From positions 8,421-72,420 of the forward strand of contig CAJUPP010000008.1 in the NCBI GenBank assembly GCA_910588325.1: a stretch of DNA of 64,000 nt. The letters run 5' to 3'. Source of the stretch: an uncultured Hungatella sp. GTDB taxonomy: Bacteria > Bacillota > Clostridia > Lachnospirales > Lachnospiraceae. Under the pieces are notes generated by a model. The model was not told the origin of the DNA, made no database searches, and saw only the letters and a program-made list of their open reading frames with translations. Below, in pieces: positions 8,109-15,279 of the stretch (position 1 is its first letter; each line of letters opens with the position of its first letter). Both the position numbers and the translations under genes were made by a program.

Positions 8109-9179
8109 ATGAAAATATTGGAGAACGGTCCCAGTGAAATACATGCCCGGGGCGGGATGGTCCAGGTTATCCGGGATATCCGGGAGAGTGGCAGGCTGGG
8201 GCAGGAGTTTGAGATTGACAGCTTTCCTTCCTATATAGATGGAAGGCTGCCGGTGCGGCTTTTGTATTCTGTCTGCGGATACCTTCGGTTTCTTTTGTGT
8301 TACCGCAAGTATGATCTGTTTCACATCCATACGGCAGAGCGGGGCAGCACCTTCCGCAAGAATCTTTACCTGCGCACGGTGAAGAGGGCCGGAAAAAAGG
8401 CGGTCATCCATGTACACGGCGCGGAGTATCTGGCCTTTTATGACAGTCTGGGCGGCCGGAGGAAAGGGATCGTGGACGGATTCTTTGGCCGGGCGGATTT
8501 GGTGCTGGCCCTGTCTGACGGCTGGAAGCGGGAGCTGGAGGGCAGGTTTTCCATGAAGGCCTGCCGGACCCTGTATAACGGTGTGGATACGGAGAAGCTG
8601 CGGCCGGCAGTCTCGGAACCGGAAGGGCGCCGGAACGTATTTCTGATGCTGGGCAGGCTGGGGGAACGGAAGGGAACGTATGACCTTATAGACGCCATGG
8701 AGCTGGCAGTACGGCAGAACCCTGAGCTGGGGCTCTGTCTGGCAGGAGACGGCGAGGTGGAGAAGGTCCGGGCCCTGGTAAAGGAAAAGGGGCTGGATAA
8801 GAATATTTCGGTACCGGGGTGGATAGATGAGGATGAAAAGCTGAGGTACCTGAAGGATGCGGCCACAGTGGTTCTGCCATCTTACCACGAAGGGCTGCCT
8901 GTGGCGATTCTGGAGGGGATGGCGGCAGGCAAGGCTATTATCAGCACTGTTGTGGGTGCGATCCCGGAAGTGGTGGGAGAGGAAAACGGTATTCTGGTAA
9001 AGCCAGGGGACGTGCCTGCCCTGGCGGAGGCTTTGCTGCGGTGCAGCAGGGACACAGAAGGGCTTAGAAATATGGGGGAAAGGAATCGGGAAAAGGCAGA
9101 GCAAAGGTTTGGCATCCGGCGGATACACAGACAGCTGGCCGGGTATTACAGACAGGTCATGGAAAAGGAGGATGTCTGA
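8109..9179 (+). CDS. Glycosyltransferase family 4
   Basis: A 356-residue retaining GT-B glycosyltransferase. The N-terminal domain carries HARGGMVQVIRDI. The C-terminal nucleotide-binding domain carries LYNGVDTEKLRP, LGRLGERKGTYDLIDAM and the E-x7-E motif EGLPVAILEGMAAGKAII (about residues 261-278). The frame is open further upstream, but ATG 8109, preceded by GCAGGAGGACAG, gives the expected N-terminus. It follows pssE by 13 bases. The acceptor and donor sugars cannot be read from sequence. Confidence 0.9.
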   Translation: MKILENGPSEIHARGGMVQVIRDIRESGRLGQEFEIDSFPSYIDGRLPVRLLYSVCGYLRFLLCYRKYDLFHIHTAERGSTFRKNLYLRTVKRAGKKAVIHVHGAEYLAFYDSLGGRRKGIVDGFFGRADLVLALSDGWKRELEGRFSMKACRTLYNGVDTEKLRPAVSEPEGRRNVFLMLGRLGERKGTYDLIDAMELAVRQNPELGLCLAGDGEVEKVRALVKEKGLDKNISVPGWIDEDEKLRYLKDAATVVLPSYHEGLPVAILEGMAAGKAIISTVVGAIPEVVGEENGILVKPGDVPALAEALLRCSRDTEGLRNMGERNREKAEQRFGIRRIHRQLAGYYRQVMEKEDV

Positions 9180-9180
9180 A

Positions 9181-10197
9181 ATGGAGCGGGAAAGGCCTTT
9201 GATCAGCGTGATCGTGCCGGTATATAATGTGGAGGACTATTTGGAGAGGTGTCTGGATTCCCTTCTTATGCAGACTTATCCCAAGGTAGAGATACTCCTT
9301 GTGGACGATGCCTCCCGGGATAAAAGCGCTTCTATATGTGATGCATATGCGGCCAGAAACCAATGGGTACAGGTTGTCCATTTACCGAAAAACAGGGGGC
9401 CGTCGGCGGCCAGAAACCAGGGAATCCTCCAGGCACAGGGGGAGTACATCTCTTTTGTAGATGCTGACGATCAGGTGGAGAAGGAGCTTCTGGAAAAGCT
9501 GTACAAAAGCCTGACAGAGGCGGGAGCGCAGATTAGCGCCTGCGGGGCCGACGGTATTGAGCTAAAAGAGGGCCCTGCCGCTGTCTATGGCCAAAGGGAG
9601 GCTGTCTGTTGTCTGGCCCGGGGGTTCCCCTTTAACCTTGTACCCTGGGGGAAGCTATACTGCGCCAGGCTGGTGAAAGAGAATCTTTTTAGAGAGGATA
9701 TTTTTTACAGCGAGGATCTGCTGTTTTTATATTCTGTTCTGAAACAGGTCAGCCGGGTCAGTTACCGGCCGGACATTCTCTATCACTACACCAGGAGGGA
9801 GGGCAGCCAGATGCACAGCGGCGCCAGTGAGCGGAAGCTTACGGCTTTTATGGCCCAGGATTTTGTCTGCAGGGAGGCTGAAATGTATTTTCCGGAGGCT
9901 GCAGAGGATTTTCACCTTCTGGCCCTGGAGGCCAACCGCTGCCTGGCTGTGCTGACTGTGAAAGAGGGAGGAGAGGATGTCAGGACCCTTGCATACCTGA
10001 AGCGGATTCAGGAGAATACCCGGCAGCATTTCAGCTTTGGGATTCTGGCCCGCATCCCCAGAAAGAGGGACAGGGCGGCGCTGCTGGCTCTGTGTGCCAG
10101 CCCAAGGGGATTTTGGGCGGCAGCGGCGGCATTTACCTGGATGAAAGGATTGGGAGGCTGGCTGAGATGGAAGAGCAAAGACCGCAAATCAGCGTGA
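9181..10197 (+). CDS. Glycosyltransferase family 2 (first of a tandem pair)
   Basis: A 338-residue GT-A glycosyltransferase. It begins with ISVIVPVYNVEDYLERCLDS, has LLVDDASRDKS and the DXD-like VDADDQ at about residue 93, and a further ED pair in YSEDLLFLY. ATG 9181 sits 9 bases after AGGAGG (9166-9171); ATG 9172 in the same frame is too close. It starts one base after the stop of the GT4 gene. The following GT2 gene overlaps its 3' end by 31 bases and is clearly a paralogue (same NQGIL/RQAxGxYI(S/A)FVDxDD layout), so the pair probably arose by tandem duplication. Confidence 0.9.
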   Translation: MERERPLISVIVPVYNVEDYLERCLDSLLMQTYPKVEILLVDDASRDKSASICDAYAARNQWVQVVHLPKNRGPSAARNQGILQAQGEYISFVDADDQVEKELLEKLYKSLTEAGAQISACGADGIELKEGPAAVYGQREAVCCLARGFPFNLVPWGKLYCARLVKENLFREDIFYSEDLLFLYSVLKQVSRVSYRPDILYHYTRREGSQMHSGASERKLTAFMAQDFVCREAEMYFPEAAEDFHLLALEANRCLAVLTVKEGGEDVRTLAYLKRIQENTRQHFSFGILARIPRKRDRAALLALCASPRGFWAAAAAFTWMKGLGGWLRWKSKDRKSA

Positions 10198-11156
10198 TTG
10201 TACCAGTGTACAATGTAGAGGAATATGTGGAAAAATGTCTGGCTTCCGTGGCGGTCCAGACCTACCCTGCCATAGAGGTACTGGTGGTGGACGATGCCTC
10301 CACGGATGGCAGCGGCAGTATCTGTGATGCCTGGGCGGCCGGGGACAGACGGTTCCGGATCATACACCTTACAGAGAATCAGGGGCTTTCCGCCGCCAGA
10401 AACCAGGGAATCCGGCAGGCTTCAGGGGCTTATATAGCTTTTGTGGATTCTGACGATTATGTGGAGCCTGGCTTTTTGGATGTTCTGTACCGTGAGCTGA
10501 CAGAAAAGCACGTGGATGTGAGTATCTGCGGAAATCAGGGACAGCATCTGATAAACGGCCCTGCCCAGGTGCTTTCTCTAGGGGAAGCGGCTCTTTGCCT
10601 GGCCCGGCGTTCTCCTTTTCTCTGGAACGCTTGGGGGAAGCTTTTTCCGGCAGACCTGGTGAAGGAGATTCTCTTTGACAGGCAAATCCGCTGTGGGGAA
10701 GACATTTTATTTTTTTACCAGATTTTAAAGCGGGTCAGGCGATTGGCCTATGTGCCGGATACGCTTTACCACTATGTTTACCGGCAGGGAAGCCTGATCA
10801 ATGACGGTGTGACAGAGAAGCGCTGCAAGGTGCTTTCTGTCCTGGACAGGGTTTGCGAGGACGGGGCCGCCAACTTTCCGGAAGGGGAGGTCTGTTTCCG
10901 CCAGGCAGCCATGGATACGGCTGCCCGCCTGGCTATGGAGGCGATTAAGGAGGGCGCAGACGGGAACGTTCAGGACTATCTGAAGCGGTTTCGGGATGCG
11001 GTGCGCCGCCATGTCAGCCTTAAGGCGCTGGCTCTCTGTCCGGATATAAAGACCCTGGCGGCGGAGCTGGCTCTCTGGGCGGGAGTACCGTTTTTTAAAG
11101 TGCTGGCAGCCGCTTACCGTGTTATAAAGCCTACAGGCAAAAACAGGACGGGGTGA
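10167..11156 (+). CDS. Glycosyltransferase family 2 (second of a tandem pair)
   Basis: A 329-residue GT-A glycosyltransferase, paralogous to the preceding gene. Motifs: ISVIVPVYNVEEYVEKCLAS, VVDDASTDGS, NQGLSAARNQGI, and AFVDSDDY at about residue 93. The start at ATG 10167 (MEEQRPQISV) lies inside the upstream gene and follows GGGAGGCTGGCTGAG, so translation is probably coupled. The C-terminal third is divergent from its neighbour, consistent with a different acceptor. Confidence 0.88.
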   Translation: MEEQRPQISVIVPVYNVEEYVEKCLASVAVQTYPAIEVLVVDDASTDGSGSICDAWAAGDRRFRIIHLTENQGLSAARNQGIRQASGAYIAFVDSDDYVEPGFLDVLYRELTEKHVDVSICGNQGQHLINGPAQVLSLGEAALCLARRSPFLWNAWGKLFPADLVKEILFDRQIRCGEDILFFYQILKRVRRLAYVPDTLYHYVYRQGSLINDGVTEKRCKVLSVLDRVCEDGAANFPEGEVCFRQAAMDTAARLAMEAIKEGADGNVQDYLKRFRDAVRRHVSLKALALCPDIKTLAAELALWAGVPFFKVLAAAYRVIKPTGKNRTG

Positions 11157-11165
11157 CGAGAACCA

Positions 11166-12698
11166 ATGGACAGAGCAGAGCCTATGAAGAAAAATTTGAA
11201 ATTTGCCATGGCCGGAGAGCTTCTTCTGGCTGCGGTGAAATTGTTGTCCCGCCGGGTGTTTGTTGTCCTGATGGGGAAGGAATATCTGGGGCTTAACGGG
11301 CTTTTTACGGATGTGCTTTCTATGCTCTCTCTGGCGGAGCTGGGGTTTGGCGTCTCTGTCACCTACAGTCTCTACCGCCCTGTGGCCTGCGGGGACAGGG
11401 AGATGATCAAATCCCTGATGGGGCTTTACCGCCGGTTTTACCGGGGGGTAGGGCTGGAGGTTTTCGGATTGGGCTTGTGCCTGATCCCTTTTTTGGGTTT
11501 TTTTGTGAAGGAGATGCCAGGAGACATTCCACATATCCCTTTTTTCTATGTACTGAATCTGGCAAATACCAGCATATCCTATTTTTTTTCCTATAAGTCC
11601 ACCCTCCTTTTTGTGTATCAAAAGAAATACATAGAGACCGGGATCCGGGCCGCCGTGTCGCTGGCTGCTGCCGGGGCGCAGATGGCGGTGCTGTATCTGA
11701 CCGGGAATTACTTGTATTATCTGTACCTTGCCATAGCAGCCACGGTGGTACAGAATCTTGCCGTCACGGTGAAGGCAAACCGGATGTTTCCCTACCTGCG
11801 GGAGAAGAATATCTGCCCCCTGCCTGGGGAGGTATTAAAAGAAATCGGCCGCAACGTAAGGGCCATGGTGCTTCACCGGATCGGGGCCGTGGCTGTTTTT
11901 AATACGGATAATCTGCTGATCTCCCGGTTTGCAGGGCTGGCGGCGGCAGGGCTGTACTCCAACTATATGATGATTCGGGGATTTCTGAACATTGTAGTCA
12001 ATGCGGTGTTTGACGCCATCACGCCTGCCCTGGGGAATCTGACTGCCACGGAGACAGAGGAAGGGCAGAGGAAGGCTTTCCGCTGCCTGTTCTTTTTCTC
12101 CGCATGGCTTTTTGGGTGGATGAGCATCTGCCTGTTTTGTCTCTATGACCCTTTTATCAACATATGGCTTGGGGAAGGGTATCTGCTGTCCAAACCGGCG
12201 GTGTTTTTGATCGTCTTGAATTTCTATGTAAACGGCATGCGCAATCCGGTGAACAATACCAAAGGGGTTCTGGGGCTTTTCTGGGATGATCGGTATAAGT
12301 CTATTGCCGAAGCGGTTTGTAATCTGGTGGTTTCCGTGGTGCTGGCCCGGAGACTGGGGATTGAGGGCGTTGTGGCCGGAACCCTTCTCAGCACCCTGGC
12401 TTTCCCGTTCTGGTGTGAGCCTTTTGTCCTTTGCCGCCGGGGGCTGCATATGCCTGTGGGCCCCTATTTTGTAAGGTATGGGATGCATCTGACAGTTGCT
12501 GCGGCTGCCGGGATACCAACATGGATTCTGTGTGGTCCGACAGGCGGCGGCGCTGCCGGTTTTCTATTGAAAATTTTCATCTGTGCTGTGATTCCCAATC
12601 TGATTTTTTTGTGCTTATACCGACGGACTAAGGAGTTTGTGTTTTTTAAAGACGGGGTAAAGCGTATGGTACAAAGGGGTGGGAAATTTCATATCTGA
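11166..12698 (+). CDS. Wzx-like polysaccharide flippase (MATE/MVF fold)
   Basis: A 510-residue polytopic protein with about 12-14 helices. N-terminal features: SRRVFVVLMGKEYLGLNGLF, then ADLGFG-like LAELGFGVSVTYSLYRP, typical of polysaccharide transport proteins. It would flip undecaprenyl-linked repeat units to the outer face for the Wzy-like protein. It is the last gene of the operon and is followed by a terminator at 12723. The start could instead be ATG 11184 (MKKNLKF). Confidence 0.88.
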   Translation: MDRAEPMKKNLKFAMAGELLLAAVKLLSRRVFVVLMGKEYLGLNGLFTDVLSMLSLAELGFGVSVTYSLYRPVACGDREMIKSLMGLYRRFYRGVGLEVFGLGLCLIPFLGFFVKEMPGDIPHIPFFYVLNLANTSISYFFSYKSTLLFVYQKKYIETGIRAAVSLAAAGAQMAVLYLTGNYLYYLYLAIAATVVQNLAVTVKANRMFPYLREKNICPLPGEVLKEIGRNVRAMVLHRIGAVAVFNTDNLLISRFAGLAAAGLYSNYMMIRGFLNIVVNAVFDAITPALGNLTATETEEGQRKAFRCLFFFSAWLFGWMSICLFCLYDPFINIWLGEGYLLSKPAVFLIVLNFYVNGMRNPVNNTKGVLGLFWDDRYKSIAEAVCNLVVSVVLARRLGIEGVVAGTLLSTLAFPFWCEPFVLCRRGLHMPVGPYFVRYGMHLTVAAAAGIPTWILCGPTGGGAAGFLLKIFICAVIPNLIFLCLYRRTKEFVFFKDGVKRMVQRGGKFHI

Positions 12699-12722
12699 AA
12701 ACAAATTGCTTTAAACAAAAAA

Positions 12723-12744
12723 GCACCGTTTCCGGTGCCTTTTG
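12723..12744. terminator. bidirectional terminator of the EPS operon
   Basis: Perfect stem GCACCG/CGGTGC with a TTTC loop. CTTTTG follows on the plus strand and a run of T on the minus strand, so it could also stop the leftward toxin transcript. Confidence 0.8.
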
Positions 12745-12751
12745 TAACCTC

Positions 12752-12780
12752 TTGCATTTTTGGTGCAAAGATGTTATAAT
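12752..12780 (+). promoter_or_regulatory. promoter of a putative antitoxin RNA
   Basis: TTGCAT (12752-12757), 17-base spacer, TATAAT (12775-12780), with an extended -10 TG. No protein gene follows on this strand, which points to an RNA product. Confidence 0.75.
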
Positions 12781-12786
12781 CAGAGT

Positions 12787-12876
12787 ACCAATCAGGAAAG
12801 TCCTGATTGCCCTTTCAAATTAGAAAACAAAAATAATTGTCCTCAGCTTGACAGGTCGGAGGACAATTATTTTTTG
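12787..12876 (+). ncRNA. Putative antisense antitoxin RNA of a type I module
   Basis: Predicted to start about 7 bases after the TATAAT at 12775 and to end in the long hairpin at 12829-12876, giving about 90 nucleotides. It contains a small hairpin, AATCAGGA-AAG-TCCTGATT, near its 5' end. It converges on and overlaps the 3' end of the minus-strand toxin gene, so base pairing through the shared terminator region is expected. The assignment rests on promoter, terminator and layout only. Confidence 0.6.
12830..12876. terminator. shared bidirectional terminator of the toxin/antitoxin pair
   Basis: A 15-base perfect stem (AAATAATTGTCCTC with GAGGACAATTATTT) flanked by A and T runs, so it works in both directions. 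The toxin stop codon lies in the right arm, as is common in convergent type I modules. Confidence 0.8.
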
Positions 12877-12944
12877 TGACTATCCAGGTAAGTGAGTGCA
12901 GCAAAAACCACTAACAATAAAGTCAGTATTTCCATCGTACTCAT
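12867..12944 (-). CDS. Holin-like type I toxin peptide
   Basis: A 25-residue hydrophobic peptide: MSTMEILTLLLVVFAALTYL followed by DSHKK. A short N-terminus, one membrane helix and a lysine-rich tail match the 'putative holin-like toxin' peptides (Hol_Tox, PF16935) of Firmicutes. The ribosome site AAGGGGGGTGAG precedes the ATG at 12944 with good spacing. Its own promoter is at 13027-13055. A longer in-frame start exists upstream but lacks this ribosome site. Membrane depolarisation is the usual role of this class; here it is inferred. Confidence 0.7.
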   Translation of the reverse strand: MSTMEILTLLLVVFAALTYLDSHKK

Positions 12945-13026
12945 AAACTCACCCCCCCTTCCTGTATGTAACATGAAACAGAAAGGGCAATCCATAACTA
13001 TCCTCTTGATCCTCTGACTAATACCC

Positions 13027-13055
13027 AGTATAACAAAGTTTCCCCATATTGGCAA
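13027..13055 (-). promoter_or_regulatory. promoter of the holin-like toxin
   Basis: Read on the minus strand: TTGCCA, 17-base spacer, TATACT. Transcription would start near 13020, leaving a leader of about 75 bases. Confidence 0.7.
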
Positions 13056-13169
13056 CGACAAAACCTGTCCGTTTTCCAGTGCAAAAGTGTCAAATCAATA
13101 CTAAGGTGTCGGAAAAGGCGTTTTTTAGGGTACTTATCTATGGACTAGGGCGAAACAGCCCAGAGTCAC

Positions 13170-13199
13170 TTGCCAAAATAGGGAGTTTGCGTGTATAAT
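13170..13199 (+). promoter_or_regulatory. promoter of the topoisomerase operon
   Basis: TTGCCA (13170-13175), 18-base spacer, TATAAT (13194-13199), leaving a leader of about 115 bases before ATG 13323. Confidence 0.7.
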
Positions 13200-13322
13200 G
13201 TTCACGTAAACGACGCATTGAACACTTGACGACGAGTGTGAAAGCCCACAAAGTAATTGGAGAGGAGCGGAAAACACCCTGCTTCCCTCTTTCGCAGAAA
13301 TCACCAAATATGGAGGATCAAC

Positions 13323-15242
13323 ATGGCAAAGCCACAATACACAGCCGACAGCATCACGGTCTTAGAAGGTCTTGAGGCTGTCCGAAAACGGCCAGGCATG
13401 TACATAGGAGGAGTCGGGACCAAAGGCCTGAACCATCTTATTTATGAAATATTAGACAACGCAGTGGACGAGCACCTGGCAGGCTTCTGCAATCAAGTCT
13501 GGGTGACCTTGGAATCCGACGGTTCCTGCACCGTCAAAGACAGCGGCCGGGGAATCCCGGTAGGAATGCACAAAAAAGGCGTCTCAGCCGAGCGAATCGT
13601 CCTGTCTACCCTTCACGCCGGAGGAAAATTCGATAACCAGGCATACAAAACCAGCGGAGGTCTTCACGGAGTAGGCTCCTCTGTGGTCAATGCCCTGTCA
13701 GAGTATTTAGACATCAAAATCTACCAGGACGGCCACATTTACCACGATGCCTACGAAAAAGGAATCCCTGTAATCGAGCTGAAGGAAGGACTTCTCCCCG
13801 TCTTGGGAAAGACAAAAGAGACAGGAACAGAGATCAACTTCCTTCCAGACAGAACCATTTTCGAGAAAACCAGATTCAAGGCAGAATGGCTGAAAAGCAG
13901 GATTCACGAGACAGCATATCTCAATCCAGGCCTCACCATCACCTACGCAAACAAGCGTCAGGGAGAAGAAGAAGAGATCATCTACTGCGAACCCGAAGGC
14001 ATCGTAGCCTACGTAAAAGAGCTGAATGCCAATAAAACTCCTGTTCATGATCCCATTTACTATAAGGGAAAAGCGGATGATATTGAAGTAGAAGCTGCAT
14101 TCCAATTCGTAGATGCCTTCGAAGAAAATATATTAGGCTTCTGTAATAACATTTTCACCCAGGAAGGCGGCACTCATTTGGCAGGCTTCAAAACCAAGTT
14201 TACGATGATGATTAACAGTTATGCGAAGGAACTTGGAATTCTAAAAGAGAAAGACGCCAATTTTACAGGAGCCGACACCAGAAACGGTATGACGGCCATC
14301 GTGGCAATCAAGCATCCGGATCCTATTTTTGAAGGACAGACCAAGACGAAATTAGCCAGCGCCGACGCTACAAAAGCAGTATTTTCCATTACCGGAGACG
14401 AACTGGAACTGTATTTTGACCGTAACCTGGAAGTGCTGAAAGGAATTATCGGCTGTGCGGAGAAATCAGCCAAAATCAGAAAGGCCGAGGAAAAGGCCAA
14501 GACCAACATGCTGAGCAAATCAAAATTTTCCTTTGACAGTAACGGGAAGCTGGCTAACTGTGAGAGCAGGGACGCCAGGCAATGTGAGATTTTTATTGTA
14601 GAGGGAGATTCCGCCGGCGGTTCGGCAAAGACGGCCAGGAACCGGATGTATCAGGCCATTTTGCCGATCCGGGGAAAAATCCTTAATGTGGAGAAAGCAT
14701 CTATGGACAAGGTGCTGGCCAATGCAGAGATTAAGACGATGATTAACGCGTTCGGGTGCGGATTTTCCGAAGGGTATGGCAATGATTTTGATATCAGCAA
14801 GCTGCGCTACCATAAGATTATTCTCATGACCGATGCAGATGTGGACGGAAGCCATATCGACACCCTTCTTCTTACATTTTTATATCGCTTCATGCCGGAG
14901 TTGATTTATAACGGACATGTGTATATTGCCATGCCGCCGCTGTTTAAGGTGATTCCCAAGAAGGGGCAGGAGCAGTATCTGTATGATGAGAAGGAGCTGG
15001 AGAAGTACAGGAAGACCCATACAGGGGATTTTATACTTCAGAGGTATAAGGGGCTTGGAGAGATGGATGCAGGCCAGCTTTGGGAGACGACTCTGGATCC
15101 GGAGAACCGGGTGTTGAAACGGGTGGAGATTGAGGATGCCAGACTGGCGTCGGAGGTTACGGAGCTTTTGATGGGAAGTGATGTGCCGCCGCGGAGGAGA
15201 TTTATTTATGATCACGCAGAAGAGGCTGAGGTGGATGCATAA
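13323..15242 (+). CDS. parE: Type IIA topoisomerase subunit B (ParE/GyrB-like)
   Basis: A 639-residue ATPase subunit. GHKL ATP site: EILDNAVDEHLAG, DSGRGIPVGMHKK and TSGGLHGVGSSVVNALS. TOPRIM domain: FIVEGDSAGGSAK and MTDADVDGSHIDTLLLTFLYR. The C-terminus has QRYKGLGEMDAGQLWETT. The frame is open back to 13257, but ATG 13323 after TATGGAGGATCAAC gives the normal N-terminus (MAKPQYTADSITVLEG). The A subunit follows 37 bases later. No dnaA, dnaN or recF is adjacent, and the A subunit lacks a visible GyrA box, so this is more likely the topoisomerase IV-like pair than gyrase. Confidence 0.85.
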   Translation: MAKPQYTADSITVLEGLEAVRKRPGMYIGGVGTKGLNHLIYEILDNAVDEHLAGFCNQVWVTLESDGSCTVKDSGRGIPVGMHKKGVSAERIVLSTLHAGGKFDNQAYKTSGGLHGVGSSVVNALSEYLDIKIYQDGHIYHDAYEKGIPVIELKEGLLPVLGKTKETGTEINFLPDRTIFEKTRFKAEWLKSRIHETAYLNPGLTITYANKRQGEEEEIIYCEPEGIVAYVKELNANKTPVHDPIYYKGKADDIEVEAAFQFVDAFEENILGFCNNIFTQEGGTHLAGFKTKFTMMINSYAKELGILKEKDANFTGADTRNGMTAIVAIKHPDPIFEGQTKTKLASADATKAVFSITGDELELYFDRNLEVLKGIIGCAEKSAKIRKAEEKAKTNMLSKSKFSFDSNGKLANCESRDARQCEIFIVEGDSAGGSAKTARNRMYQAILPIRGKILNVEKASMDKVLANAEIKTMINAFGCGFSEGYGNDFDISKLRYHKIILMTDADVDGSHIDTLLLTFLYRFMPELIYNGHVYIAMPPLFKVIPKKGQEQYLYDEKELEKYRKTHTGDFILQRYKGLGEMDAGQLWETTLDPENRVLKRVEIEDARLASEVTELLMGSDVPPRRRFIYDHAEEAEVDA

Positions 15243-15279
15243 GGGGCAGACCAGATAGAGAGTCAGGAAAGAGGAAAAC

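Noticed and set aside
8004..9128. Long minus-strand frame (374 codons) opposite the GT4 gene
   Set aside because: Shadow of a strongly supported glycosyltransferase gene in a GC-rich stretch; its translation is rich in Pro, His and Arg and carries no domain.
10725..11621. Minus-strand frame across the GT2/Wzx junction
   Set aside because: It spans two well-supported plus-strand genes and lacks a start context.
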